Shown here piece by piece: positions 1 to 9,423 of a stretch of DNA of 64,000 nt (position 1 is its first letter; every line of letters begins with the position of its first letter). Source of the stretch: Streptomyces griseoloalbus (GTDB lineage: Bacteria > Actinomycetota > Actinomycetes > Streptomycetales > Streptomycetaceae); assembly GCA_014650015.1 (NCBI GenBank), contig BMUD01000004.1:336351-400350 (forward strand), in the 5' to 3' direction. The translations under genes were made by a program, and so were the position numbers. The notes under the pieces are model-generated. The model saw only the letters and a program-made list of their open reading frames with translations. It was not told the DNA's origin and made no database searches.

Positions 1-1151
1 ACGACTGGCTGCGGGTCCACGACCCGGTCCACTGGTTCCGCTTCCCCGTCGGCGACGTGCCGATGGTGTTCCTGTCCCGCTACGACGACGTCAAGGCGCT
101 GCTGAGCGACCAGCGGTTCAGCAACGACGGTGAGGCGTGGGGCAGCGACACGTTCCGGCGCTCCGGGATGGTCTTCGGCGCGGGCACGCTGATCGGCCGT
201 ATCCTCACCGTCCTCGACCCGCCGGACCACACGCGGGTGCGCCGGCTGGCGATGGGCGCGTTCACGCCGCGCCGGGTGGCGGCCTGGAAGGAGCCGGTGG
301 ACCGGATCGTCGCCGAGTGCCTGGCCCGTCTGGAGAAGTCGGACCGGCCCGACGTGATGGACTACGCGGGCCGGATCCCGGCCGATGTCACCGGGGAGAT
401 CCTCGGATTCCCGCTGAAGCGTTTCGGTGAGATGCTCGACGCGATCGAGCGGGCGTTCCATGCCGACCCCGACAACCCCGACCAGGAGGCCGAGGTCGCC
501 GCCGCGTTCGAAGAGCTCGTGAACTACGGCCGCGAACTCATCGTCGACAAGCGCCGCAACCCGGGGGACGACCTCACCTCCCACTTCGTCCAGGCCAGGG
601 ACGGCGAGGACCGACTGTCGGAGGACGAGCTGGTCTCGCTTGTCGCTGTCATGATCATGGCAGGCATCGACACCACCCGGAACCTGATCGGCTCGGCGGT
701 GCTGGCGCTGCTGGACCACCCCGACCAGATGCGGCTGCTGCGCGAGCACCCCGAGCACACGCCGACCGCGGTCGAGGAGTTCCTGCGCTACGACGGCGCG
801 TTCTGCGTCGGACTGTTCCGGCTGGCGAAGGAGGACCTGGAGATCGGGGGCGTGCGCATACCCGCCGGCACTCCCGTCGTGGCCGGTCTGCAGTCCGCCA
901 ACAACGACCCGGAGAAGTACGCGGATCCGCGGCGGCTGGACATCACCCGCGCCGGGGAGCGGCACCTGGCGCTGGGCCACGGGCTGCACAACTGCATGGG
1001 GGCGGCACTGGCCCGCCTGGAGACGGGGGTCGCCGTCCCCGCCCTGCTGGAGAGGTTCCCCCAGCTGCGTCTGGCGGTGCCCCGTGAGGAGATCCACTTC
1101 GAGGAGAACTGGCTGCTGCGCAGCCTGCCGTCACTGCCGGTGGAGCTGTGA
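1..1151 (+). CDS. Cytochrome P450, 5' end cut by the window
   Basis: Haem monooxygenase that takes electrons from the ferredoxin encoded directly downstream. The frame is open from base 3, and P450-like sequence (DWLRVHDPVHWFRFPV) precedes the first in-window GTG at 57, so the true start lies outside; roughly 20 residues are probably missing. Visible hallmarks are the I-helix AGIDTT (bases 660-677), the EEFLR version of ExxR (775-789), and the haem loop GHGLHNCMG with its cysteine codon at 993-995. The loop has Leu-Gly where most P450s have Phe-Gly. The stop overlaps a possible upstream GTG of the ferredoxin, so the two are one transcription unit. Substrate unknown; the imine-reductase-like gene nearby hints at a small oxidative pathway, which is inference. 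Confidence 0.95.
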   Translation, partial: DWLRVHDPVHWFRFPVGDVPMVFLSRYDDVKALLSDQRFSNDGEAWGSDTFRRSGMVFGAGTLIGRILTVLDPPDHTRVRRLAMGAFTPRRVAAWKEPVDRIVAECLARLEKSDRPDVMDYAGRIPADVTGEILGFPLKRFGEMLDAIERAFHADPDNPDQEAEVAAAFEELVNYGRELIVDKRRNPGDDLTSHFVQARDGEDRLSEDELVSLVAVMIMAGIDTTRNLIGSAVLALLDHPDQMRLLREHPEHTPTAVEEFLRYDGAFCVGLFRLAKEDLEIGGVRIPAGTPVVAGLQSANNDPEKYADPRRLDITRAGERHLALGHGLHNCMGAALARLETGVAVPALLERFPQLRLAVPREEIHFEENWLLRSLPSLPVEL

Positions 1152-1168
1152 GCGAGAGGGGAGACGAC

Positions 1169-1423
1169 ATGGCCGACACGCCCCAGGCGGCACAGTCCGG
1201 CAGGCGGATGCTGCTGTCGATCGACGCGGCGGTGTGCACGGGCGCCGGGACGTGCGAGGCGATGCACCCGGAGCTGTTCCGGGTGGGGCCTGCGGGCCAC
1301 GCCGTGGTGAGCCGCACGGAACTGACCGCCCCCGAGGACATCGAGGCCGCGACCGGCGTCCTGGACGTCTGTCCGACGGAGGCGGTACGCCTGGCCCTGG
1401 CGGACGCGGCGGGGCAGGCGTGA
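1169..1423 (+). CDS. 3Fe-4S ferredoxin, partner of the P450
   Basis: Small soluble electron carrier of 84 residues. The cluster motif is C-TGAGT-C plus a distal VCP, i.e. C-x5-C...CP with no cysteine at the position that would complete a 4Fe-4S site; this is the usual single 3Fe-4S arrangement of P450-linked Streptomyces ferredoxins. I chose ATG 1169 because GAGAGGGGAG lies just upstream. A GTG at 1148 overlapping the P450 stop (GTGA) would add seven residues and cannot be excluded. Its place directly behind the P450 indicates that it delivers electrons to it. No ferredoxin reductase is present in the window, so that partner must be encoded elsewhere. Confidence 0.92.
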   Translation: MADTPQAAQSGRRMLLSIDAAVCTGAGTCEAMHPELFRVGPAGHAVVSRTELTAPEDIEAATGVLDVCPTEAVRLALADAAGQA

Positions 1424-1455
1424 CACCGCCGTGACGGCGCATGCCCTGCATGCAG

Positions 1456-1510
1456 GAGGGGCGCCGCGCTCACCCGCGTTTTCCTCACGCGGGTGAGCGC
1501 GGCGCCCTTC
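1456..1510. terminator. Strong hairpin between convergent genes
   Basis: An 18-bp perfect inverted repeat (1461-1478 with 1488-1505) has a 9-base loop, and pairing continues outward to about 1456/1510. It sits between the ferredoxin (plus) and the imine-reductase-like gene (minus) and probably ends transcription from both sides. Confidence 0.8.
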
Positions 1511-1625
1511 GTCGTGCCCACGTTCGGCCTGCCCCGTGCCGAAGCCCTCCTGCCGCGTTGCCGTCACCCGCGGCCGGAGGGGCCCGTGGAGGTGTCCGAT
1601 GGACGTACCGCGAGCGCTCAGCGCG

Positions 1626-2498
1626 TCACACGGACTTCTTCATCAGCTCGACGATGCTGGAGAAGCTGTCGGCCGCGTGGCCGTCGTCCATGGCGCGGCG
1701 GAACAGGTCCACCACCGTGGCCTGGAACGAGGTGTCCACGCCCGCGTCGCCGATGGTGTGCATGACGTGCTCCACGCTCGCCAGGCCCATCGCCAGGCGG
1801 TCCACATCGCCCTCGTGGTTGCCGGCGTCGATGCGCTCGGCGTAGAAGCCGAGGAAGTGCGGCATGGCCAGCATGGTGTCGTTGGCGTGGAACAGGATGT
1901 CCGCCGCCTTCAGGCCATTGGCCTCGGCGAGGGCGATCGCCTGCCAGTAGCTGAGCATGGACGGCCAGAACATCGCCATGCCGATCTGGTACATCAGGGC
2001 CGCGAGCCCCGGCTCCTCGCCGCGGAAGTCGGTTCCGGAGATGACCTCCAGGCTGGTGCGGTGCTGGTCGAAGGCGGCACGGGGGCCGCTGTAGAAGGTC
2101 TTCGACTCGGCCTTGCCGATGCCGGCGGGCGGGACCGTCACGCCGCCGGTGAGGTGCGTGCCGCCGCGCTCGGTGATCCAGCGCGAGCCGGCGCGCGTCT
2201 TCTCCGGGGTGTCGGAGCTGAGGTTGACGAAGACACGGCCCGACAGCGCGTCGGACGCCGGCTCCAGGACGGCGTACAGGGCCTCGTAGTCGGTCAGGCT
2301 CAGGATCACCAACTCGTTGGCACGGACGGCGTCCTCGACGCTCCCGGCCAGGACGGCGCCGCGGGCCACCAGGTCGTCAGCCCGGGAGGCGGTGCGGTTC
2401 CAGAGGGTGACTTCGTATCCGTTGTCGAGGTAGGCGTTGACCATCGCCTGCCCCATGGGGCCGAGCCCGATGACGGTGACGGACTGGTTACTGCTCAT
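1626..2498 (-). CDS. NAD(P)-binding imine reductase-like protein
   Basis: A 290-residue member of the 6-phosphogluconate dehydrogenase/3-hydroxyisobutyrate dehydrogenase fold. The N-terminal Rossmann motif GLGPMG is followed by VTLWNRT, a spacing and wording typical of the imine reductase (IRED) group. An all-helical C-terminal half (AALMYQIGMAMFWPS onwards) would form the domain-swapped dimer. At the position where many IREDs carry a catalytic Asp or Tyr this protein reads MYQIGM, so the chemistry is uncertain. IREDs reduce cyclic imines with NADPH; beta-hydroxyacid dehydrogenases share the fold and are the alternative. It is convergent with the P450-ferredoxin pair and has its own promoter region with a palindromic operator about 100 bases upstream. 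Confidence 0.8.
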   Translation of the reverse strand: MSSNQSVTVIGLGPMGQAMVNAYLDNGYEVTLWNRTASRADDLVARGAVLAGSVEDAVRANELVILSLTDYEALYAVLEPASDALSGRVFVNLSSDTPEKTRAGSRWITERGGTHLTGGVTVPPAGIGKAESKTFYSGPRAAFDQHRTSLEVISGTDFRGEEPGLAALMYQIGMAMFWPSMLSYWQAIALAEANGLKAADILFHANDTMLAMPHFLGFYAERIDAGNHEGDVDRLAMGLASVEHVMHTIGDAGVDTSFQATVVDLFRRAMDDGHAADSFSSIVELMKKSV

Positions 2499-2590
2499 TA
2501 CCGAAAGACCTCCGTTGGTCTGCTGTGCGTCACTACTAGAACGAGCGATCTACTGAGCGCCCGGCAAAAGTAGCACACCTTTAGGACGAA

Positions 2591-2606
2591 CGCTCTAATT
2601 AGAGCG
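2591..2606. promoter_or_regulatory. 16-bp perfect palindrome, probable TetR-type operator
   Basis: CGCTCTAATTAGAGCG is a perfect palindrome roughly 95 bases upstream of the minus-strand imine-reductase-like start. A weaker related element (AGAACGAGCGATCT) lies at about 2537-2550. Palindromes of this size and base composition are usual for TetR-family repressors. No such regulator is encoded inside the window on this side; it may lie to the left. Confidence 0.5.
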
Positions 2607-2979
2607 ACCGGAGGTCAACGGTGCAGGTCAGCGACCAAGCGTGCATGCGTACGCAGGTGACGGTGGGCGCGATGGACGACGCACCCGAGGTGGACGACCA
2701 CGCGTCGTACCGGCTGTTCACGGTGCGAGGCGCGTGCGCATCACCCATGGGAAGGCACCGAGTTCAAGGGGGCCTACCCGGGCGAGGGCGGCGAATGTCT
2801 CGTTCAGGGAGAGCAGGGTGCGCGTCCCGGGGCCGCGGCTCGCTCACCGTGCGCCGAGCTGCGCGTGAGGGGATGCCACTACCTGGCCCGGCCGCGGGGC
2901 AAACGCCCGTGCGGCCGGGCCGGCGGACATCGCGAGGGCGTCGTGTCGCTCCCACGAGCCGTGACGACGCCCTGCCGAC
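2607..2979. other. Region without a supportable gene
   Basis: This stretch is open in several frames but no frame has both a good ribosome site and recognisable protein sequence. It contains a hairpin with an 11-bp stem (2885-2895 with 2911-2921) and an inner GGGC/GCCC stem. Short runs read like protein fragments, for instance a frame around 2750-2830, but I cannot assign them, and gene remnants are possible. Confidence 0.4.
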
Positions 2980-3010
2980 CGCCACCCCCCTCACCGAGAG
3001 GCGGGTGGCG
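2980..3010 (-). terminator. Hairpin downstream of the PRC-barrel gene
   Basis: CGCCACCC (2980-2987) pairs with GGGTGGCG (3003-3010). It lies just past the end of the minus-strand gene ending at 3029. A second dyad (AGGGCGTCGT...ACGACGCCCT) lies a little further downstream, at about 2937-2972. Confidence 0.5.
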
Positions 3011-3028
3011 ACTTCGGCGCGGAGCGTG

Positions 3029-3976
3029 TCACGACCCCGCGTCAGGACCCGACGCGTCGCGGCCGCGAGGCCCCGCGTCGTCTTCCATCTCCGTCTCGGC
3101 CTCGATGCGCTCCTTGCGGACCCGGCCGCGGACGGTCTCGTCCGTCGTCTTCTCCTCCGTGCTCAGGCGCACCCGCTCGACCGGTACCGCTTCGGTCTCC
3201 ACGACGGGGCGCTCCTCGTGCAGCGTGACCTCGTACTCGTCCTCCGAGAGGTCCGGACCCGACATCGCGTCGCCCCGGTTGGCCTCCGTGATCGGCTCGC
3301 GCTCCACGCGTACTTCCTCGTGGCGCAGCGGCACGGTCTGCTGCACCTCCTCGGTGACCACGTACTTGCGCAGCCTGGCCCGTCCCGTCTCGTGCCGCTC
3401 GACGCCGACGTGCATCCGCTCCTCGGAGCGGGTCATGGCGTCGTCGTCGCGCGCACGGGCCTCGCCCCGGCGACCGGTGGTGCCGGCGGTCTCGGCCATG
3501 CCCGCCGTGCCGGCCGCGCCCGCGGTTCCGGCTGTGCCCGGCATGCCTTCCGTGCCCGCCGTGCCCGCCGCTCCGGCCGCGCCCGCGGCGCCGGCGGTAC
3601 CCGCCGTGCCCATGCCGGGACCCTGGTCACGTTCCCCGGGCTCGGTCAGGACGGTGCCCCAGTCGATGCCGTAGTAGTCGTACAGACGGTGTTCCTCGTC
3701 CATCGACAGGTGTCCACCCGCGTCAATGTCGACGTTGGGCGCACCCTTGACCTTGTCCTTGCGGTAGGGGACCTCCAGGTGGTCCTGCACCAGAGCGGCG
3801 TCCCGGATGGGTATGAACGACTCGCTGGAACCGAACAGACCCGTTTTGACGGTCACCCACTCGGGGCGTCCACTCGCATCGTCCAGAAAGACGTGCTTAG
3901 CCTCGCCGATCCTGTTGCCGTCCCCGTCGTACACGGGGTGATCCAGCAGGATCGAGATCTCTTCGCGGGTGATCAT
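3029..3976 (-). CDS. PRC-barrel and DUF2382 (YsnF/AvaK-like) protein with collagen-like linker
   Basis: A 315-residue protein of three parts. Residues 1-115 form a PRC-barrel-like domain (ITREEISILLDHPVYDGDG, then FIPIRDA). Residues about 120-165 are a low-complexity linker of Gly-x-Ala triplets (GTAGTAGAAGAAGAAG). Residues about 185-300 match DUF2382, with the LRKYVVTEEVQQTVPLRHEE strand and highly charged repeats. PRC-barrel/DUF2382 proteins are common in Streptomyces and are linked to general stress, but no biochemical role is established. The ATG at 3974-3976 has GGAGGGTGATGCAAG ahead of it on the coding strand. It is probably monocistronic; the next gene upstream is 103 bases away and a hairpin follows it. 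Confidence 0.85.
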   Translation of the reverse strand: MITREEISILLDHPVYDGDGNRIGEAKHVFLDDASGRPEWVTVKTGLFGSSESFIPIRDAALVQDHLEVPYRKDKVKGAPNVDIDAGGHLSMDEEHRLYDYYGIDWGTVLTEPGERDQGPGMGTAGTAGAAGAAGAAGTAGTEGMPGTAGTAGAAGTAGMAETAGTTGRRGEARARDDDAMTRSEERMHVGVERHETGRARLRKYVVTEEVQQTVPLRHEEVRVEREPITEANRGDAMSGPDLSEDEYEVTLHEERPVVETEAVPVERVRLSTEEKTTDETVRGRVRKERIEAETEMEDDAGPRGRDASGPDAGS

Positions 3977-4079
3977 CTTGCATCACCCTCCCTTCAGGGG
4001 TCGCTCCTCCCCGGTTCTCCTGACCAGCTCGTCGAAAACGGTACAAAAGCAACAAATTTCGCTTATTTTTCGACAGTGC

Positions 4080-4880
4080 TCATGAGAGGTGGCCCTCTTC
4101 CTGCCGCGCGTCGGCCGCCGGCTGCGCCGCGCGCGCCAGGGAGCGACGGTCGGGGTGGCGCCCCGGCGGGAGGGCGGCCCCCACCTCGACCTCGGCGACC
4201 ACCCCGCGGGCGGACGCCACTCGCCACAGGGAGGCGAGCAGCGTGTCGTCCCCGACGAAGGCCGGTGCGGTCGCCGGTACTCCGCCCGCGCACCGGTAGC
4301 GGATGCGGACCGGCTGCACCGGAACCCCGGCGTCCAGAGCCGCCTGGAAGACCGCGCGGCGGAAGTGTCCCTGGGCCCGGCCGCACCAGGTGCTGCCCTC
4401 GGGGAACGCCGCGACCGCCGCACCGTCGCGCAGCACCCCGGCGACGGCGGCGACCGTGCCCGGCAGGGCGCGCAGCCGGTCGCGGTCGATGAACAGCACG
4501 CCGCCGCGCGCGGCCAGCGCCCCCGCCACGGGCCAGCGCCGTATCTCGGACTTGGCCAGCATGCGGGCCGGGCGGACCACCGCGAGCAGCGGTACGTCCA
4601 GCCAGGAGATGTGGTTGGCGACGAGCAGCAGTCCGCCCGTGGGCGCCGCGGTTCCGGCGATGCGGACCCGGACTCCGGCGGCACGCACGATCCACCGGCA
4701 CCACCGGCGCACCGGGCCCGCCGGGATCCGCGGCCCGAGCGGCAGCAGCGCGATCCCGGCGAGCAGCAGGAGACCGACCGCCGCCAGCCGCAGCACCGCC
4801 AGCGGTACGGCCGCCGCGCGCGTCGTCGGTTCCACACAGCCCCGCGGGGTGCAGGGCGCGCCGGGCAGCCAGACGCTCAT
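4080..4880 (-). CDS. PlsC-type 1-acyl acyltransferase, OlsA-like
   Basis: Membrane-associated acyltransferase of 266 residues that would transfer a fatty acyl group to a lyso-lipid. One hydrophobic segment (VLRLAAVGLLLLAGIALLPLG) comes first. Motif I is NHISWLD (the HX4D catalytic pair), followed by KSEIRRWP and the FPEGST motif. The start ATG shares a base with the stop of the upstream OlsB-like gene (TGATG), so the two are translationally coupled. A PlsC protein directly behind an OlsB-type N-acyltransferase suggests that it O-acylates lyso-ornithine lipid (OlsA role). A 1-acylglycerol-3-phosphate acyltransferase of the ordinary phospholipid pathway is the alternative. The sequence cannot decide between the two acceptors. 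Confidence 0.85.
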   Translation of the reverse strand: MSVWLPGAPCTPRGCVEPTTRAAAVPLAVLRLAAVGLLLLAGIALLPLGPRIPAGPVRRWCRWIVRAAGVRVRIAGTAAPTGGLLLVANHISWLDVPLLAVVRPARMLAKSEIRRWPVAGALAARGGVLFIDRDRLRALPGTVAAVAGVLRDGAAVAAFPEGSTWCGRAQGHFRRAVFQAALDAGVPVQPVRIRYRCAGGVPATAPAFVGDDTLLASLWRVASARGVVAEVEVGAALPPGRHPDRRSLARAAQPAADARQEEGHLS

Positions 4881-5650
4881 CAGGACGGGACGAGGGAGAG
4901 GAAGTGCCGCAGATAGCGGGGGTTGACCCGGTTCATCGGCAGCAGGACGTAGAGGTCGGCGACGCCGAAGTCCACGTCGTGCGCGGGCTCGCCGCAGACC
5001 CAGGCGCCGAGCCGCAGGTAGCCGCGCAGCAGGGCGGGCAACTCGGTGGGGGCGGCGGGCGCGGCGGTCTTCGGCAGCCAGGGCAGCAGGGGGCGTACCC
5101 GGTACTCCTCGGGTGCGAGGTGCTTGTCCCGCACGCGGTCCCAGGTGGCGGAGGCGAGCGCGCCCCCGTCGGCGAGCGGGATGGAGCAGCAGCCGGCCAG
5201 CCAGGCATGGCCGTGGTCGGTCATGTAGCGGGCTATGCCGGCCCAGATGAGCCCGATGACCGCGCCGTCGCGGTGGTCGGGGTGCACACAGGAGCGGCCC
5301 ACCTCGACGAGCGAGGAACGGATCGGGTCGAGCGCCGACAGGTCGAACTCGCCCTCCGCGTACAGCCGTCCGGCGATGCCGGCGCGTTCCGGCGGCAGCA
5401 GGCGGTACGTGCCCACGACCTGCCCGCTCACCTCCTCCCGCACGAGCAGGTGGTCGCAGTACGCGTCGAAGGGGTCGATGTCCAGACCCGGCTGCGGGGT
5501 GGACAGCAGGGCGCCCATCTCCCCCGCGAAGACGTCGTGACGCAGCTGCTGCGCGGCACGCACGTCCTCCTCGTCGCGGGCGAGGGTGACGGTGTAGCGG
5601 GTCGGTGCGGTGGACTGCGGGGGGTGGTCGACGGTCAGCACGCCGGTCAT
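4880..5650 (-). CDS. GNAT N-acyltransferase, OlsB-like
   Basis: A 256-residue member of the haemolysin/OlsB acyltransferase family (Acetyltransf_5 type). Matching features are RHDVFAGEMGA near residue 43, DPFDAYCDHLLV, VGTYRLLPP, EGEFDLSAL, and the diagnostic VEVGRSCVHPDHRDG followed by GLIWAGIARY. OlsB enzymes move a 3-hydroxyacyl chain from acyl carrier protein to the alpha-amino group of ornithine, the first step of phosphate-free ornithine lipids. The ATG at 5648-5650 is preceded by GGAGAG. Longer upstream frames exist but lack family sequence. The next gene encodes a PlsC protein overlapping by one base, which supports a two-step ornithine-lipid unit. The acyl acceptor is inferred from family and context. 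Confidence 0.82.
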   Translation of the reverse strand: MTGVLTVDHPPQSTAPTRYTVTLARDEEDVRAAQQLRHDVFAGEMGALLSTPQPGLDIDPFDAYCDHLLVREEVSGQVVGTYRLLPPERAGIAGRLYAEGEFDLSALDPIRSSLVEVGRSCVHPDHRDGAVIGLIWAGIARYMTDHGHAWLAGCCSIPLADGGALASATWDRVRDKHLAPEEYRVRPLLPWLPKTAAPAAPTELPALLRGYLRLGAWVCGEPAHDVDFGVADLYVLLPMNRVNPRYLRHFLSLVPS

Positions 5651-5783
5651 GGCTCTCTCCTGATCACGCGGCGGAGCGGGAGGTGGGGACACCTCTGTTT
5701 CTTCCGATGCGGGTTGGCGTGTACGTGACCGGAGCCGGGAGTACGGATGTGGGAATGCTGAATGCCAGGAGCGGGAAAGCGAG

Positions 5784-5817
5784 ACGGGGCCGGGAGGAGC
5801 ACCTCCCCCGGCCCCGT
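5784..5817 (-). terminator. Hairpin downstream of sdhB
   Basis: ACGGGGCCGGG (5784-5794) pairs with CCCGGCCCCGT (5807-5817). It lies 118 bases past the sdhB stop, between the sdh operon and the OlsB-like gene, and can end the sdh transcript. Confidence 0.55.
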
Positions 5818-5855
5818 CCGTCCGCACTCTCCGGCGAACGTTCAGTGCAGCGCCC

Positions 5856-5889
5856 GAAGGGCGCGGGAAACCGCGCGACCAGCCACGAC
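5856..5889. repeat. Copy of a common Streptomyces intergenic element
   Basis: The stretch GAAGGGCGCGGGAAACCGCG followed by CGACCAGCCACGAC resembles a short motif found many times between Streptomyces genes. It contains GCGCGG-GAAA-CCGCGC, a 6-bp stem with a GNRA-type tetraloop (5861-5876). Recognition of the family is from memory. It lies just downstream of sdhB and may add to transcript ending there. Confidence 0.45.
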
Positions 5890-5934
5890 ACACTGTCCGG
5901 TGCCCTGCCGGGCGCGCTCGGCCAAGCCCGGGCG

Positions 5935-6680
5935 CTAGCGCCCGGCCGCCTTGCGGGTGGCCCGCAGCCACTCCTTGTTCATGCCCGTGATGGAGGTGAG
6001 CGGGATGCCCTTCGGGCAGGCGGTGGCGCACTCGCCGGCGAGGGTGCAGCCGCCGAAGCCCTCGTCGTCCATCTGCGCCACCATGTCCAGCACCCGGGTC
6101 TCACGCTCGGGGGCGCCCTGCGGCAGGACGTTGAGGTGGTTGATCTTCGCGGAGGTGAACAGCATCGCCGCCCCGTTGGGGCAGGCGGCGACGCAGGCGC
6201 CGCAGCCGATGCACTCGGCGTGCTCGAAGGCGAGGTCCGCGTCCGGCTTGGGCACGGGCGTCGCATGGGCGTCCGGCGCGGAGCCGGTGGGGGCGGTGAT
6301 GTAGCCGCCGGCCTGGATGATCCGGTCGAAGGCCGACCGGTCGACCACCAGGTCCTTCACGACGGGGAAGGCCGCCGCCCGCCACGGCTCGACGTCGATG
6401 GTGTCGCCGTCCTCGAAGGACCGCATGTGCAGCTGGCAGGTGGTGGTGCGCTCGGGCCCGTGGGCGTCGCCGTTGATGACCAGCGAGCAGGCGCCGCAGA
6501 TGCCCTCGCGGCAGTCGTGGTCGAAGGCGACCGGGTCCTCGCCCTTGAGGATGAGCTCCTCGTTGAGGGTGTCGAGCATCTCCAGGAAGGACATGTCGGG
6601 CGAGATGCCGTCCACCTCGTACGTGGACATGGTGCCGTCGGCGTCGGCGTTCTTCTGCCGCCAGACGCGCAGGGTGAGCT

Positions 6681-6684
<4 letters not shown>
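5935..6684 (-). CDS. sdhB: Succinate dehydrogenase/fumarate reductase iron-sulfur subunit
   Basis: A 249-residue electron-transfer subunit linking the flavoprotein to the membrane cytochrome b. The [2Fe-2S] cysteines are in [15 protein letters not shown] plus the later TTTCQLHM. The C-terminal half holds [15 protein letters not shown] and [16 protein letters not shown] for the 4Fe-4S and 3Fe-4S clusters. Its ATG overlaps the sdhA stop (ATGA), so expression is coupled. An 18-base palindrome (5928-5945) spans the TAG stop. The gene order C-A-B and the large cytochrome b subunit show this is the three-gene, b558-type complex rather than the four-subunit sdhCDAB enzyme. Which direction it runs in the cell, succinate oxidation or fumarate reduction, cannot be read from sequence. 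Confidence 0.97.
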
Positions 6685-8630
<1,946 letters not shown>

Positions 8631-8632
8631 GT

Positions 8633-9340
8633 TCAGCTCACCACTCCGGTCATGACGCCCACGGGTACGGCGAGGAAACCGGCCGTGAGCAGCAGCGCGA
8701 GGACGTTGGCGACGGTCTTCAGGGCGCGGTCGCGGGTGCGGCTGCCGACGCCGAGGGTCTGGGCGGCGCTCCAGAAGCCGTGCCGTATGTGCAGGCCGAC
8801 GGCGAGCATCGCGACGACGTAGACGGCGTTGCCGTACCAGGTGGAGAAGGTGTCCACCACGTTCTGGTAGGGCTTGCCCGTCTCGAAGCCGCCGGAGTGC
8901 ACGGTGCCGGTGGTCAGGTCGAGGAGGTGCCAGACGATGAACAGGGCGAGGATGATGCCGCCCCAGCGCATGGTGCGCGTGGCGTAGCTCGCGCGCGGCT
9001 TCTTGTGCACGTACTTGCTGGGGCGCGCCTTGATGTCGCGGCGGCTGAGCTGGTAGGCGGAGACGGCGTGGGCGACCACGGCGACGACGAGCACGACGCG
9101 GATGAGCCACAGCGTCCACTCGTAGTGCATGAAGGGCTCGCCGACGGTGCGCAGCCAGTGGGCGTAGTGGTTGAACTCGCCTGCCCCGAAGAAGATCTTC
9201 AGGTTTCCGATCATGTGGGCGACCAGGTACAGCAGCATGATCAGGCCGCTGACCGCCATCACTGTCTTCTTGCCGACGGTCGAGTCCCACACGGTGCGTG
9301 CCATGGACGGCCGTCGGTCCGTCCGCGTTGCCAGAGCCAT
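8633..9340 (-). CDS. sdhC: Succinate dehydrogenase cytochrome b558 subunit
   Basis: A 235-residue membrane anchor with five predicted hydrophobic helices: [73 protein letters not shown], and a C-terminal one. Histidines in helices 1-4 fit the di-haem arrangement of the b558 family. I chose the ATG at 9338-9340 ([11 protein letters not shown]); an in-frame ATG at 9302-9304 (MARTVWDS) would give a shorter protein and is possible, because neither has a strong ribosome site. It is the first gene of the operon and is divergent from the LysR regulator, separated by an 83-base control region. Confidence 0.93.
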   Translation of the reverse strand: MALATRTDRRPSMARTVWDSTVGKKTVMAVSGLIMLLYLVAHMIGNLKIFFGAGEFNHYAHWLRTVGEPFMHYEWTLWLIRVVLVVAVVAHAVSAYQLSRRDIKARPSKYVHKKPRASYATRTMRWGGIILALFIVWHLLDLTTGTVHSGGFETGKPYQNVVDTFSTWYGNAVYVVAMLAVGLHIRHGFWSAAQTLGVGSRTRDRALKTVANVLALLLTAGFLAVPVGVMTGVVS

Positions 9341-9399
9341 GTCACCGACGCTAGGGCCGGAGGGCCCCATCGGTCCAAGACATGGTCCGGCTGGTTTCG

Positions 9400-9414
9400 A
9401 TAGGGAGACCCTAT
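9400..9414. promoter_or_regulatory. LysR box between sdhC and the LysR gene
   Basis: ATAGGGAGACCCTAT is a dyad with the T-N11-A pattern (T at 9401, A at 9413) typical of LysR-family sites. It lies 10 bases before the LysR start and about 60 bases from sdhC, so it could serve autoregulation and control of the sdh operon together. Confidence 0.6.
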
Positions 9415-9423
9415 GATGACCGG

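Noticed and set aside
2621-4492. Long plus-strand open frame across the PRC-barrel gene
   Set aside because: It is antisense to a clear gene, follows the GC3 pattern of the opposite strand and has no family sequence.
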